NCBI RefSeq assembly: GCF_003112675.1
Contig: NZ_BFAY01000011.1
Location: 62,001 to 126,000, forward strand
DNA: 64,000 nt
Direction: 5' to 3'
Origin: Leptospira johnsonii
Lineage (GTDB): Bacteria; Spirochaetota; Leptospiria; Leptospirales; Leptospiraceae
Numbering within the stretch: the stretch's first letter is position 1; each line of letters opens with the position of its first letter. Both the position numbers and the translations under genes were made by a program. Positions 31,011 through 38,828 of this stretch are shown in pieces. The notes beneath the pieces were generated by a model that was not told the origin of the DNA, searched no databases, and saw only the letters and a program-made list of their open reading frames with translations.

Positions 31011-32195
31011 TTATTTTTTCCATTCCAAACGAACCAATTCATATTTTGCTGCGTTCGCTTCTTCTAACGCTTTTTTCAAATTCGGCAAAACCCAAGGTTT
31101 TGTATCTTCTCGGAAAGTGTCTCTGTAGTTCCAATTGTCCTGAAACATTCTTTTATAATATTCTTTGGGATCTACTACAACGACGAACTCTACCTTTCCA
31201 AGTCTGGAAAATTCCTCTTTGGATACGCTGGTGCGCAAAAGAGTAGATTCTCCGGGAGAAAGTCTTGTATCGAAAATTTCTTTCTGTAATTCAAGATCAA
31301 GCATCCAACCTAGAGTTCTTTCTGAGATCTTTTTTCTTTCTCCAGTAATGGACTCCGCCCAAACTTCTAAGTATATTTTTGGAACGGAATAACTGGGAAA
31401 TAAATGCCCTACTCCTGAGTTTTTCAGTTCGGAGATAATTTCCGCTCCCTCTTCTTTTGGTATAACCTGTAAAGAAGTTTGGACTCCATGTTTTACCATT
31501 TCCGGATCTGAGATACCTTTCCATTCGTGTTTTCTATCAGGCATATGACAGTTCTGGCATTGCACATTTGATTTTGCGAATTCGGATCTTCTCCATTGCC
31601 CATAAGTGTCCATCAGGAACTTTCCGTTTACCTGTTTTGCAGTTTCGGGAGATTGATGGCAGGTTTTACAAAATTCAGATTCTTCGAATTCTTTCTGAGG
31701 GATAAAACCTTGGTGAGGAACATTCGAATTTTGGAATATTCTGTCTTTGTTCCCGTCTTTTGGGAATGGCCCGTATACTTTTCCCTTTCGGAGATGACAA
31801 CTTGCGCATTGGACTCCGTTGTTCTCACTGCCCGGTTTCCAACTAGAGTCGGAAACTTCTTCCCAACCTAAACGAGAGAGTAATATATTTTTGGTTTCCG
31901 GATTCGGGCTATGGCAGTTCATACAATTTTCGGATCCATGTTTTCCGATCCGAGGTAATTGCCAAAGAAAGCCCGGGCCAACGGCCCGGGAGTGAAGAGT
32001 CGACTTCCAGGAACCGAACTGTTGTAAATGGCAGCTCCCGCAAGAGGCCGGATTCGGATCTACTGTAAGCGAGCCTTGGGATTCGAGGGGGAATACCCAA
32101 TGCCTTTGGTGAAACCCTTCTTCTTTACAAAATATTAAGAAGAAGGCCGCCGCAAAAAGTGCAGCAAAGAAGAATGAGGGGCCTATCCTCCGCAA
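31011..32195 (-). CDS. Pentahaem cytochrome c, c554-like (rhodanese locus A)
   Basis: 394 residues with an N-terminal signal and possible lipobox (FFLIFC, Cys 23). Five CxxCH haem sites lie at residues 52-56, 91-95, 130-134, 176-180 and 213-217; the segment after the first (QQFGSWKSTLHSRA) is typical of cytochrome c554/c'-like multihaem proteins, with distal His. Residues ~230-390 form a beta-rich domain with no haem. The start codon is TTG, overlapping the upstream rhodanese gene by 13 nt; its ribosome site lies inside that gene's poly-Gly codons. Likely a periplasmic electron carrier or multihaem enzyme; partner and substrate are unknown. Confidence 0.85.
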   Translation of the reverse strand: MRRIGPSFFFAALFAAAFFLIFCKEEGFHQRHWVFPLESQGSLTVDPNPASCGSCHLQQFGSWKSTLHSRAVGPGFLWQLPRIGKHGSENCMNCHSPNPETKNILLSRLGWEEVSDSSWKPGSENNGVQCASCHLRKGKVYGPFPKDGNKDRIFQNSNVPHQGFIPQKEFEESEFCKTCHQSPETAKQVNGKFLMDTYGQWRRSEFAKSNVQCQNCHMPDRKHEWKGISDPEMVKHGVQTSLQVIPKEEGAEIISELKNSGVGHLFPSYSVPKIYLEVWAESITGERKKISERTLGWMLDLELQKEIFDTRLSPGESTLLRTSVSKEEFSRLGKVEFVVVVDPKEYYKRMFQDNWNYRDTFREDTKPWVLPNLKKALEEANAAKYELVRLEWKK

Positions 32196-33619
32196 GGATT
32201 TCCTCCTCCACCTCCTCCTGAACCGCCACCACCTCCCCCGCCACCGGAAGAAGCAGAGCCTGAAAGATATTTTTTATCCTGGTCTATGATATCGTTCGTA
32301 CCTTTCGCAAAGCTGCGTTCCGGTGTGAAATAAGTTCCTAAATTAGAAATATTGGATGCGTCTATTCCAGATTTTCCTACGTTATACGTAATTGCTTCAG
32401 TTACGGAAGAACGATCCGTTCTCCAAGCAGATACCGCACTTATATTGGACCAAACCCCGTTGGAATCATAAGCAAGAGATCCCCATTCTACCCAAGAACC
32501 GTCATAAAATCTGGTAGGGTATCCAAGGATCGCAAGAGTAGCAAATCCAGTGATGGAAGATCTTACGTTAGTTCTGCAATACGCGATGATCGTCTGTCCT
32601 TCCGAATATCCGTTCGTAGAGAGAAGATTTTGAAGATCCGATTTTGCGAGGAACTCCTTGTTCGCATTTATAAAGTTCGCAAACGGAAGATTTTTTGCTC
32701 CTTTCACATGTCCTTCGAAAGGTGTATAACAACTAGGAGTGTCCGCGCAGGTAAGATTGGAAGGCCCCACTGTGCTTCCAGTTCCGTCATATTCCGTAGA
32801 CGACCTAGCATCCATAATGAAACTTCCTCCTGCAGGCGCCGGAGTAGAACCTTCAAAAGTTGGGCTCGTGATACCTTGGACCGCATTAAAAACGTCCGCC
32901 AATGTAGCCTGCAAGATGGTATGATCTCTGTATAAAGCTCCCACAGTACCTGCTCCACTAGTTGTAGGAACAGTGTAGGAAGACCCACCAGTAAGTTGAG
33001 AAGCTCCTATCTTTGTGGAAACTGCTCCGTTCAAAACTGCAAGATGAGTTTTTTCCACTCCCCAATAATATAATGTATACCAAGAGCGTAACGTAAGCAT
33101 CAGGTTTCCGTCGGAAGGAATATCTTGTGCAAGCACGATCAAATCGGCTGCGGGATTCACACCAAAACGTTTCAAGAACGCGTCTATATTCTTTCCTTCC
33201 GGAACGATGGTCTCGGTATCGATCAGCCCGTTAAACCTAGTCTGTCCGAAAAAAGTATAATCGGTAGAACTTGCAGTGATCCCATACACTCTTACCCCTG
33301 TCTCAGGTCTTACATAAGAACCGGAAAGCGCTCCTCCACTTATCTGAAAGATGATCAATCTCCCACTGATCGCAGAGGGATGATTCGCTGCCCAATTCGA
33401 TCTCCAAGATTCCAAAGTGGATGCAGTGATCAGTCCAAAGGTATTGCTATTATAATCATCGCTGGATACCGACAAAAGTTGTGAAGTCTCGAACACCTGC
33501 ACTGGCTGCACCAAAGCAAGCTTCTGATACGGAGTGATATATTCCGGCGCATCGCAAGAAGCGAAAACCGAAATTAGTATAGAAAGAATTCCTAATTTTC
33601 TAATATTAAAATTTAACAT
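32183..33619 (-). CDS. Rhodanese lipoprotein with glycine-rich Cys-terminal arm
   Basis: 478 residues: lipobox (SVFASCD, Cys 22), an N-terminal rhodanese-like domain that appears inactive, and a second domain with the active-site loop AYCRTNVRSS (Cys ~348). The FEGHVKGAKNLP motif upstream is the usual substrate-domain entrance of sulfurtransferases. The last ~27 residues are a Gly run ending NPCGG, with Cys 476 third from the end. The N-terminal half is clearly similar to the 515-residue rhodanese upstream (both have GLITA-x-TL-x-SW). Exported sulfurtransferase activity is likely; the role of the terminal Cys is inferred. Confidence 0.85.
   Translation of the reverse strand: MLNFNIRKLGILSILISVFASCDAPEYITPYQKLALVQPVQVFETSQLLSVSSDDYNSNTFGLITASTLESWRSNWAANHPSAISGRLIIFQISGGALSGSYVRPETGVRVYGITASSTDYTFFGQTRFNGLIDTETIVPEGKNIDAFLKRFGVNPAADLIVLAQDIPSDGNLMLTLRSWYTLYYWGVEKTHLAVLNGAVSTKIGASQLTGGSSYTVPTTSGAGTVGALYRDHTILQATLADVFNAVQGITSPTFEGSTPAPAGGSFIMDARSSTEYDGTGSTVGPSNLTCADTPSCYTPFEGHVKGAKNLPFANFINANKEFLAKSDLQNLLSTNGYSEGQTIIAYCRTNVRSSITGFATLAILGYPTRFYDGSWVEWGSLAYDSNGVWSNISAVSAWRTDRSSVTEAITYNVGKSGIDASNISNLGTYFTPERSFAKGTNDIIDQDKKYLSGSASSGGGGGGGGSGGGGGGNPCGG
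32192..32219 (-). promoter_or_regulatory. Ribosome binding site embedded in poly-Gly codons
   Basis: On the minus strand, the GGA/GGT codons that encode the Gly run of the rhodanese contain repeated GGAGG elements. The last, GGAGGA, ends about 5 nt before the TTG start of the pentahaem cytochrome gene. This supports the TTG start and a tight translational coupling of the two genes. Confidence 0.65.
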
Positions 33620-33631
33620 ATTCCCCTCCGA

Positions 33632-34603
33632 TCATAAATTAAATGGAAAATTGATTAGGAACCCGAAGGTTCTTAAGATTGCGGTGTTATACCCGGAATA
33701 GGTATGAGAATAGAAGAAGTTATAGTAATTCCCATACTTGTCGGTATAACCTAAACTCACTTCAAGGTTATGATATATTTCCTTCCTTCCCCAAGCAGGT
33801 CTTTCGTGTTCCAGATAATAGTTGTACCAATCCGTCCCAAACGGTGCAATCGAAGGTGTATCTATTTGGATCAAGTTTAGAGGAGGAGTTCCTTTAGGAT
33901 CTGCAAACGCGTATCCTCCCTGACCGATCTGTCCCCTACTTCCTACGATAAAGATAAATGAATCAAAGAAACGTTTGTACAATGCTCCGTAATACAGGAC
34001 ATCGTCGGGCACAGGTTTTTCCCTTCTGCGATAACTCCATTCTCCAAGAGCACCAAGTCCCCAGATATTGAAGTCTTTTCCTAAATAGATATTTACTTCC
34101 GCACCGTTAGCTCCGTCTCCGAGAGCCTGTGGATTTCTATCGTAGTCTCCCTTCTTTATTCCACCAATCCTTACACTGACTGTTGGAACCCAAATAGAAT
34201 CGAAATCATACTCGTCCAAAACCTTATAACGTAACCCTGCCCGAGAGTCTATGATCCCGTATTTATCAGGCTGTTCCGGAGAAGTTAAGGTACCGAAATA
34301 ACGGTCAATCAACTGTGTCCTTCCCAATTTACCGAAACCTGTCTGCAGATCCACAGTCAAACGATCCGTGATCCCGTATTCAAAAGCAAGAGCGCCTACA
34401 TTGATACGAACATCATCATCGTAAGTGGTATGGTATCTGCCTACATAAGCTGAATCATATACTGAATTCACTGCGGTAGTCCGGACCCATAATTGTCTTT
34501 GATAAGGCGCCCAAACCGTCTGAGAAAATAATTCCCCGATAAAAAACGGCTGAACCAAAAATAGAAGGGGAAGAAAAACTCCCTTCTTAAATAAATATTT
34601 CAT
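33632..34603 (-). CDS. Outer-membrane beta-barrel-like protein
   Basis: 323 residues with a signal peptide (to about residue 28), then repeated amphipathic strands with aromatic girdle residues (RYHTTYDDDVRINVGALAF, RLTVDLQTGFG, YNNFFYSHTYSG-like) and a C-terminal FLINFPFNL strand ending in an aromatic/hydrophobic residue. This is the pattern of an outer-membrane barrel. No family name is certain. It sits inside the rhodanese/cytochrome operon, which suggests a pore for the pathway substrate or an electron conduit sleeve (inference). Confidence 0.65.
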   Translation of the reverse strand: MKYLFKKGVFLPLLFLVQPFFIGELFSQTVWAPYQRQLWVRTTAVNSVYDSAYVGRYHTTYDDDVRINVGALAFEYGITDRLTVDLQTGFGKLGRTQLIDRYFGTLTSPEQPDKYGIIDSRAGLRYKVLDEYDFDSIWVPTVSVRIGGIKKGDYDRNPQALGDGANGAEVNIYLGKDFNIWGLGALGEWSYRRREKPVPDDVLYYGALYKRFFDSFIFIVGSRGQIGQGGYAFADPKGTPPLNLIQIDTPSIAPFGTDWYNYYLEHERPAWGRKEIYHNLEVSLGYTDKYGNYYNFFYSHTYSGYNTAILRTFGFLINFPFNL

Positions 34604-34621
34604 TATATAATGATTCCCTGA

Positions 34622-34990
34622 TTAATCCTTTTTATCCTCCAACTTCACGTTGAAGCGGATACTTATGAAAAATTCCAAAGCGGAAATCTGTTCTTCGGAT
34701 AATTTGCCTGCCAAATCCTCCAAATTTACCCTTCCTTTTTCGGAGTTGGGCAAGGAGCCTTGCAGATATTCCAAACGATTTTTCTGGGATTTAACTAGAT
34801 CTTCTTTTTTGGCGTCTAAGGCGACCTCTGCATTATAGATTGCCTTGCCTAGATTGAATTTTTCCCTTTCCTTACCTCGAAGAGCCTGTCCGGCCACTCC
34901 GCCGCCCCCGAATCCTCCGGAAGCAAAAATCCCTTGAAAAGAAGAGAAGATCAATGCGCAGATCAGCGCGTAGATATATAAAGTTTTCAT
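34622..34990 (-). CDS. Small secreted protein with cytochrome-c-like ends but no haem site
   Basis: 122 residues with a signal peptide (to about residue 24) and a short Gly-rich mature N-terminus. The following NLGKAIYNAEVALD resembles the first helix of small cytochromes c, and the C-terminal LSEEQISALEFFISIRFN resembles their last helix, but no CxxCH is present and there is no Cys in the mature protein. It may be a haem-less cytochrome-like partner, or the similarity may be chance. It is part of the rhodanese/cytochrome operon. Confidence 0.55.
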   Translation of the reverse strand: MKTLYIYALICALIFSSFQGIFASGGFGGGGVAGQALRGKEREKFNLGKAIYNAEVALDAKKEDLVKSQKNRLEYLQGSLPNSEKGRVNLEDLAGKLSEEQISALEFFISIRFNVKLEDKKD

Positions 34991-35029
34991 AAAGCAGTAA
35001 CTCCCTCTTTTTATATTATGTTACAGAAT

Positions 35030-35054
35030 AGAAAAGGGCGGGTATACCCCGCCC
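35030..35054 (-). terminator. Rho-independent terminator inside the rhodanese operon
   Basis: On the minus strand, GGGCGGG - GTATA - CCCGCCC (35054 to 35036) is followed by TTTTCTATTC. It lies 18 nt after the stop of the 515-residue rhodanese and 46 nt before the next gene. It should end most transcripts of the first gene, with read-through for the rest, or the downstream genes have their own promoter. Confidence 0.8.
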
Positions 35055-35071
35055 AGTTTATGTGACTCGAT

Positions 35072-36619
35072 TTATTGGTTCTTGTAATTCCAGTCTTCTA
35101 CAAAGGCTGCTTTGGTAGTAGTAGCCGAAGAGTTAATTTGGAAATAATCCACAGTGGATTTTTTCACACCTGTATTATAGTGAGCTCCTAGACCGGATCC
35201 TCTTGCGCCGGACTCGATCGCACCTTGAACGTCGGCGGCAAACTTAACCGGAACGGAAGGATAAGAAGAAGCTCCCGCAGTTACGTCGTCGTTGAAATTG
35301 CCGGATGGGAAACTTCCAGACAAGAATCCGAAGATACTCCATCCGTCTTCCAAGAACACCGAAGGACGTCCCAAGATCAATAGGGTGGAAATACCGCTCG
35401 TTTGAGTTCTGGTATTAGTTCTGCAGTATTGAAGAATGGTTTGTCCTTCTTCGTATGCAGGAGCACCTGCGTTAGGTCCGCCAGTTGTTCCATAAGTGTC
35501 CCATATATCCTGGACGTCCGCTTTAGATTTGAACTTCAGAGTGTTGAAAGTACCAACAGCGGAAGTAGTATAAGCGTAAGCGTTATCTAAAGAAGAACGA
35601 TCCACAAGATTGTAATGCGGAACGAAAACAGCACCTTTCAAGTGACCTTCGAAAGCGACTGCTCCACCTCCGGACTTAGTGGTTCCGGTAGTGTTCTCTC
35701 CACCATTATATTCCTGCCATCCGGCAGAGGAAGTATAGACGCTGATATCGTTGTTACTGTTTGCAGTTCTGTTATCGGAGATCAGAACGGTAGAAGAAAG
35801 TCCTTTCACACTATGATGTCCGTTGTTCTTAGCAACTTCGATCGTATCTTCGATACTTAATGTTAAGATCCTATTATCTACATTCTTTAATTGTTTAACA
35901 GAGAACGTTCCGTTCAAAGGAGGAACAGACTCGTCAGTGTCATTACCCAATTCTGCTTCAGGGAATTGACCTTTGATAGTTCCGTTCAGGATAGCAAGAT
36001 GTTCGTGAGCCACACCCCAATATCTTAAAGAATAATGCTGGTGACCGATGGATCCGTAGTTGTCTCCGTTACCGCTTGCAAATACGATCAGATCTTTAGT
36101 AGGATCTACTCCGTAAGTTTGGAACCATTCGTCAATGCTAGCTCCGCTGATAAGTCCGTTTCCACCTGTGGTTGCAGTACCACCAGGAATAGAGATCAAA
36201 CCGTTGTATCTGGTCTCTCTAAAAGTTTTCCAAGAATAAAGTGCAGTGTTGTTTCCCGCAACGGAGACAAAAACTTTTACTCCAGTTGTAGGAAGGATCA
36301 AACTTTTATTTGCATCCGCTCCCACTTTGTTTGCTTGGAAGATCACCAAATTTCCAGTAACGCTAGCAGGCTTATTATTTGCCCAATCGCTTACCCAACT
36401 TCTTAGAGTAGCCGCAGTGATCAGACCGTATTGATTCTCGTTATAATCGGCAGCAGATTCTATCGCTAGATCGGAAGCGCTCGCAACTTTTACACCTGAT
36501 GCTCCTCCGCCGATTGCAGCTAATGCAAGTGCGGAACTGTCAGACGATCCTTCTCCACAATTCCCGAGTAATCCCAGCGCAATTGCCAGGAGGCTCGAAT
36601 AAATGAGCGTATTTTTCAT
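35072..36619 (-). CDS. Rhodanese-domain lipoprotein (long form)
   Basis: 515 residues: lipobox (LGLLGNCGEG, Cys 21), an N-terminal rhodanese-like domain lacking a Cys loop (YGLITAATLRSWVSDWANNK), and a C-terminal domain with active-site loop QYCRTNTRTQ (Cys ~399) after FEGHLKGA. It is a paralogue of the 478-residue protein downstream but lacks the glycine arm. Exported sulfurtransferase activity is likely. It is the first gene of the locus and is followed by a strong terminator, so it may be made in excess over the downstream genes. Confidence 0.83.
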   Translation of the reverse strand: MKNTLIYSSLLAIALGLLGNCGEGSSDSSALALAAIGGGASGVKVASASDLAIESAADYNENQYGLITAATLRSWVSDWANNKPASVTGNLVIFQANKVGADANKSLILPTTGVKVFVSVAGNNTALYSWKTFRETRYNGLISIPGGTATTGGNGLISGASIDEWFQTYGVDPTKDLIVFASGNGDNYGSIGHQHYSLRYWGVAHEHLAILNGTIKGQFPEAELGNDTDESVPPLNGTFSVKQLKNVDNRILTLSIEDTIEVAKNNGHHSVKGLSSTVLISDNRTANSNNDISVYTSSAGWQEYNGGENTTGTTKSGGGAVAFEGHLKGAVFVPHYNLVDRSSLDNAYAYTTSAVGTFNTLKFKSKADVQDIWDTYGTTGGPNAGAPAYEEGQTILQYCRTNTRTQTSGISTLLILGRPSVFLEDGWSIFGFLSGSFPSGNFNDDVTAGASSYPSVPVKFAADVQGAIESGARGSGLGAHYNTGVKKSTVDYFQINSSATTTKAAFVEDWNYKNQ

Positions 36620-36763
36620 TTTGTTCTCCTAAATGCTGGTCCGGTCGGGGTTCCCTCATGTTTATTCCACTGCGGACTCTAAGCACAAAGTCGAGATAAG
36701 GCGTCGTTTTTACCAAGATTATTTCAATATAACGAACATAATATCTAATTAATTGGACAATAT

Positions 36764-36793
36764 ATTATAATAAAGGATCAATTTTTTGAACAA
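36764..36793 (-). promoter_or_regulatory. Possible sigma-70 promoter of the rhodanese operon
   Basis: On the minus strand, TTGTTC (36793-36788), an 18-nt spacer and a perfect TATAAT (36769-36764). The surrounding sequence is AT-rich, so a chance match is possible. The predicted transcript starts near 36757. Confidence 0.4.
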
Positions 36794-36833
36794 AACGGAA
36801 TAAACTCTAAAAAATAGGGAACAAAGTGGCCGG

Positions 36834-36854
36834 AAAAAAGGGTTTCTGTAACCC
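36834..36854 (-). terminator. Probable terminator of the 364-residue membrane protein gene
   Basis: On the minus strand, GGGTT-acaga-AACCC followed by TTTTTT, about 75 nt after the stop at 36928. The stem is short, so strength is moderate. Confidence 0.5.
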
Positions 36855-36927
36855 GATGCAACGTTATCTTCCGCTAAAGCAGAATATTCAAAAATTAGAA
36901 ATTACCTTTTTATAAAGTGATTCCGCT

Positions 36928-38022
36928 TCAAAAGGAAATACGGGGTCCTAAGTAGATCAGGTCCCCTCCCCATTTATAAAAAGGGTCAAAAGCCAAAAGA
37001 TAGATCGCTGCCAGGACCAATCCGGAGCCCAGGATCCATTTTTCCCGGTTAGAAAATCCTATTTGAGAACGGATCAACCAAAGAGAGATCCAAGCCGGAT
37101 AGAATAAGTGAGAAAACACTCTTGTGGTGTCTGCAGTAAAGAATGTAATGAAGAAGGCCCCAAAACACACGAGCAAGATCGAGATCTTTCTACGTGCTAA
37201 ATTCTCCAAAAAGAGAAACAGCAAACCGTTCCAGAAAGAAACTAAGGTAAGAAGAATATGTTTCGTATGCATAGAATACCAGCGCGCAAAACCTAAGGAC
37301 TGGGCGGTATCCAATCTTCTTTCATTCCATTCGATTCCATTTAGATAGAAAACTAGAAAGGAAGAAACTCTCCCTACAACTATCCCTAGTAGAAAGATCT
37401 TTAATATCTCACGATCGATCTCTTTCTTCTCCCAGAAATTCAAAAACAAGACGAAAAAGGAAATCGCAATAAACTGATAAAAATGGGTCCAAGATCCCAA
37501 AACGAAAAGTAAGAATAGAACGTACAAATAGATCTTCTTACCTTTGTCACGATCTCTCAGATCTAAAAATAAAATCAATAATACAGACCAGAAAAATGTG
37601 AGATGGTCTGCAAAACCGATCCAATTGTTTTGGATGAGATAAACAGGAGAAAGAAGTAAGAAAAAACCTAGAAAGATCCCTGTAAAGTAGCCTCTAAAAC
37701 AGGAAGCGTAAGCAATGAGGATCGCAGAAATGATATATAATAAAAACTTACAATACCTTTTGAATCCTTCCGGAGAAAGATCTATCTTGAGGATCTTTAG
37801 ATGATAAGGAAACAGAAAAGAATCGGAATCGTATTCTTTAGAAAGATCCGACTTGGAAAGATAATAAAATCCTGAATTGATTACCTGAGATTCTGGAGAG
37901 GATTTGTATAAAAAGTAAGAGGCTTCCTTTAAGAAAAAAATAGAAACAAATCCGATCAGTACGGACACGATCAGTTTTTTTCGTTTGGAAAAAATTTCCA
38001 GGATGCTATTGAGGACTTTCAT
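36928..38022 (-). CDS. Polytopic membrane protein, unknown function
   Basis: 364 residues with about nine or ten transmembrane helices and short loops rich in Arg/Lys. The topology and a GSWTHFYQFIAIS-like segment are reminiscent of membrane glycosyltransferases, but the acidic first-loop motif of GT-C enzymes is not clear. No family is assigned. It is transcribed alone. Confidence 0.6.
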   Translation of the reverse strand: MKVLNSILEIFSKRKKLIVSVLIGFVSIFFLKEASYFLYKSSPESQVINSGFYYLSKSDLSKEYDSDSFLFPYHLKILKIDLSPEGFKRYCKFLLYIISAILIAYASCFRGYFTGIFLGFFLLLSPVYLIQNNWIGFADHLTFFWSVLLILFLDLRDRDKGKKIYLYVLFLLFVLGSWTHFYQFIAISFFVLFLNFWEKKEIDREILKIFLLGIVVGRVSSFLVFYLNGIEWNERRLDTAQSLGFARWYSMHTKHILLTLVSFWNGLLFLFLENLARRKISILLVCFGAFFITFFTADTTRVFSHLFYPAWISLWLIRSQIGFSNREKWILGSGLVLAAIYLLAFDPFYKWGGDLIYLGPRISF

Positions 38023-38115
38023 CTAACCAAGAGACTTTCTCAAAATGAAAAGTCCGGATTATACTCTAAGCCCCCTTAAGAATTGCAATTAACAAAACGT
38101 GAGCAGAGATCTATT

Positions 38116-38700
38116 TCAATCATCGGAAAGAGAAGAGGACCAGATCAAATAGGAGTCCTTCTCCCCTAAATTTGCAAGTTCTTGCAGGTCCTTTCCTAAA
38201 AAGGTCATACTGTCTCCTTCTTGCAAATCGAACCATTTGCCTCCCACTTTCAAACGAAGCGCGCCTGACTGTAGGAACAAATTTTGTCTTTGTTTGGATT
38301 GTACTTTTGTAATAAAGGTTTTAGCGACTCCCGGAAGAAGTCGAATCTCGAACAATCTAGTTTGAAATCTAGTTTCTTCGTGAAGAAGAGGACGGATCAC
38401 GTACTGGTTCTCTTCTACTAAATTTTCACTGGAGTCTTCTTTCCTGTATATTTTAGGAAATTCTTCCTTAGAAAATTCCATGAGGCTGGATAAAGGCAAA
38501 CGGATCGCCTTAGAAATTTTCCATAATAAAGCGATAGAAGGCGCCGCCTTTCCGGATTCCACGAGGCTTAACATTCCTCGACTTACCTGAGATAATTCTG
38601 CAAGTTTCCCAAGAGAAAGACCTAACTCTTGTCTTCTCTTCCGAACCAAGGTCCCAATAGATTGGATCAAACCTCTTTCAATCGGATCGATCGTTGGCAT
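38116..38700 (-). CDS. XRE-family regulator with cupin sensor domain
   Basis: 194 residues. The N-terminal helix-turn-helix (IGTLVRKRRQELGLSLGKLAELSQVSRG...MLSLVESGKAAPS) is of XRE/HipB type; the C-terminal half is a small cupin (GALRLKVGGKWFDLQEGDSMTF). This layout is common for regulators of small-molecule metabolism. The ligand and targets are unknown; no neighbouring gene is an obvious target. Confidence 0.9.
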   Translation of the reverse strand: MPTIDPIERGLIQSIGTLVRKRRQELGLSLGKLAELSQVSRGMLSLVESGKAAPSIALLWKISKAIRLPLSSLMEFSKEEFPKIYRKEDSSENLVEENQYVIRPLLHEETRFQTRLFEIRLLPGVAKTFITKVQSKQRQNLFLQSGALRLKVGGKWFDLQEGDSMTFLGKDLQELANLGEKDSYLIWSSSLSDD

Positions 38701-38828
38701 ACTCGGTTCTCCCCACTAGATCGGAATTGCGTTTATTCCGAGCAGTTATAATAAGATTTTATCCAACTTATTGGAAATAGTATCCAAAATAACAACCAAA
38801 ATTCTTTCAAAGGAGAAAAAAATCCGAT

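Larger units (their letters stand above)
36620..36927. other. Upstream region of the rhodanese operon, about 310 bp
   Basis: AT-rich spacer. It holds the terminator of the membrane protein gene (36834-36854) and a possible sigma-70 promoter for the rhodanese gene. If that promoter is right, the leader is about 135-140 nt, long enough for a regulatory RNA, though no known riboswitch was recognised. No gene is seen. Confidence 0.5.
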
